A DNA stretch of 5,567 nucleotides. Source: Thermoplasmata archaeon (GTDB lineage: Archaea > Thermoplasmatota > Thermoplasmata > Thermoplasmatales > Thermoplasmataceae). Positions 4,615 through 5,567 of this stretch are shown one piece after another (positions within the stretch are counted from its first letter, which is position 1; each line of letters starts with the position of its first letter). The notes beneath the pieces are model-generated. The model made no database searches, was not told the DNA's origin, and saw only the letters and a program-made list of their open reading frames with translations. The translations under genes and the position numbers were made by a program. The stretch covers positions 1 through 5,567 of the forward strand of contig JAKARU010000064.1 of NCBI GenBank assembly GCA_021819225.1. Direction: 5' to 3'.

Positions 4615-5567
4615 TCAGTCCGTTGAAAAATAAGTCTTTATTTTGCCATTATAATGTGCCATGTAAAGGCATATATCTCCCGGATAAGACTGATCTGTGT
4701 AAATAATTGATTCAAGTCCATAGGAGTGTTTAATGTGTATAAGGACATCCATAGGAATATAACTGACCTGGCTTTTGTCTATTAATACATACTTAAAAGA
4801 AAAGTTAAGGCTGAGGTTGTCATAGATAAAGAAGGATAGATTTGCAGGCGTGTTCCAGTAAAACGAAAATGCATTTGGATCATCAGCCACGTAAGGAAAT
4901 AGGTTGTCTGAGGCTATTATGCTTGCATTTTTTGGAATAAATGAAGTCATCTTCACTAAATCATGATATTCGGTATTCAGTGAATATGAGAAAGCATAAC
5001 CAGAATCAACCGTTTTCTCCTCGTTCGACGGGTTGAGAGGGCCAATCAGGAAATTGAACAGCACCAATAATATAAGGATAACGCCCAGGACATATTTTAC
5101 TGTCCCTTTATGCTTCCTGTAATACGCCTTTAGAAATAGGGAATTGCGAGTTGCTATGATCGCAGTGAGCATAATCAATGCTGCAATTACCGAGAGAAAG
5201 ATCCGAAGAGTGGGCTGATATGAATATGCTGATTCATAAACTATAACTGCAGAAAGACACAGTAAGATCGTATAAAGTGCGATTCTCAGCATTTTGGCCG
5301 ATCTCACAGAGTCTCTGTTTCCCCTGCCGATAGCAAGGATTAGACCGATGAACAGAGCAGGTAGTGCTATGAAACTATACTGATCCTGAATTGTGGCATA
5401 TTGTGGAATAACTAGAATGGACTCATATAACCAGGGAAGAGCGATCAAGAGATGTCTGCGGTAAAAAAGCGGAATCAGTCCTAAGGAAGAATATAATATT
5501 CCCCAGTAAAGTAAAGCAGATCCTGTTGAATAAATGGAAAATGTTGTTGGGTAAAAACTTAGATCGG
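4615..5567 (-). CDS. DUF2079-like polytopic membrane protein, N-terminus beyond window
   Basis: The frame is open from the right window edge to the TGA at 4617-4615, giving 316 visible residues. A TTG at 5448 is internal: the 39 codons before it continue the same hydrophobic protein (for example SALLYWGILYSSLGLIPLFY), so the true start lies outside. Hydrophobic segments fall at about residues 16-35, 38-54, 64-80, 93-112, 120-138 and 156-176. They are followed by a soluble C-terminal domain of about 140 residues containing SFIPKNASIIASDNLFPYVADD and YVLIDKSQV. This P-x-[ND]-A-S-[IV]-x-A-[SQ] motif after the last membrane span, with the IPQYATIQDQYSFIALP loop, is what I recognise as DUF2079 (PF09852), a family grouped with GT-C type membrane glycosyltransferases. 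The GT-C catalytic loop would be in the missing N-terminal part, so activity cannot be judged. A role in envelope glycan or lipid-sugar transfer is inference. Confidence 0.72.
   Translation of the reverse strand, partial: DLSFYPTTFSIYSTGSALLYWGILYSSLGLIPLFYRRHLLIALPWLYESILVIPQYATIQDQYSFIALPALFIGLILAIGRGNRDSVRSAKMLRIALYTILLCLSAVIVYESAYSYQPTLRIFLSVIAALIMLTAIIATRNSLFLKAYYRKHKGTVKYVLGVILILLVLFNFLIGPLNPSNEEKTVDSGYAFSYSLNTEYHDLVKMTSFIPKNASIIASDNLFPYVADDPNAFSFYWNTPANLSFFIYDNLSLNFSFKYVLIDKSQVSYIPMDVLIHIKHSYGLESIIYTDQSYPGDICLYMAHYNGKIKTYFSTD

Noticed and set aside
5446..5448. TTG at 5448 as the start of the DUF2079-like gene
   Set aside because: The frame continues upstream to the window edge with a coherent membrane segment, so the codon is internal leucine.

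Overview
The window looks like a piece of an archaeal genome of the Thermoplasmata type (Ferroplasma, Thermoplasma, Cuniculiplasma or relatives). Four things point there. One is a surface protein carrying the ESGLPSGTSW module that recurs in secreted proteins of that group. The others are an archaeal TATA box placed for leaderless transcription, AGA/AGG-rich arginine codons in an AT-rich background, and a DUF2079-type membrane protein. The lineage call is by recognition, not by search.

Layout: (1) positions 1-2716, minus strand, hold one continuous open frame running off the left edge. It encodes the first 905 residues of a very large secreted or cell-surface protein with an N-terminal signal anchor, about 30 N-glycosylation sequons and degenerate beta-sandwich-like modules. 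(2) Positions 2717-2840 form a divergent intergenic region with the TATA box of the surface gene and a perfect 26-bp palindrome. (3) Positions about 2811-4318 appear to be an IS4-superfamily (IS1634-like) insertion sequence. It carries one DDE transposase frame that stays open to 2832, far upstream of its first ATG at 3054, but has no ATG, GTG or TTG where the family N-terminus should begin. (4) Positions 4206-4614 hold no convincing gene. They contain a palindrome after the transposase, a consensus TATA box facing right, and a GC-richer stretch with several inverted repeats that may be a non-coding RNA or a decayed element. (5) Positions 4615-5567, minus strand, hold the C-terminal part of a multi-membrane-span DUF2079-like protein running off the right edge.

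Functionally this is a cell-envelope region interrupted by a mobile element. The surface protein is heavily endowed with glycosylation sites, and the DUF2079-like protein belongs to a family related to GT-C membrane glycosyltransferases. A link between the two is plausible but only inferred. The IS sits about 95 bp upstream of the surface gene start, leaving its core promoter intact but separating it from whatever lay further upstream. I see no CRISPR array, tRNA, rRNA or complete novel multi-gene system. The least explained parts are the transposase start region and the structured gap at 4324-4614.
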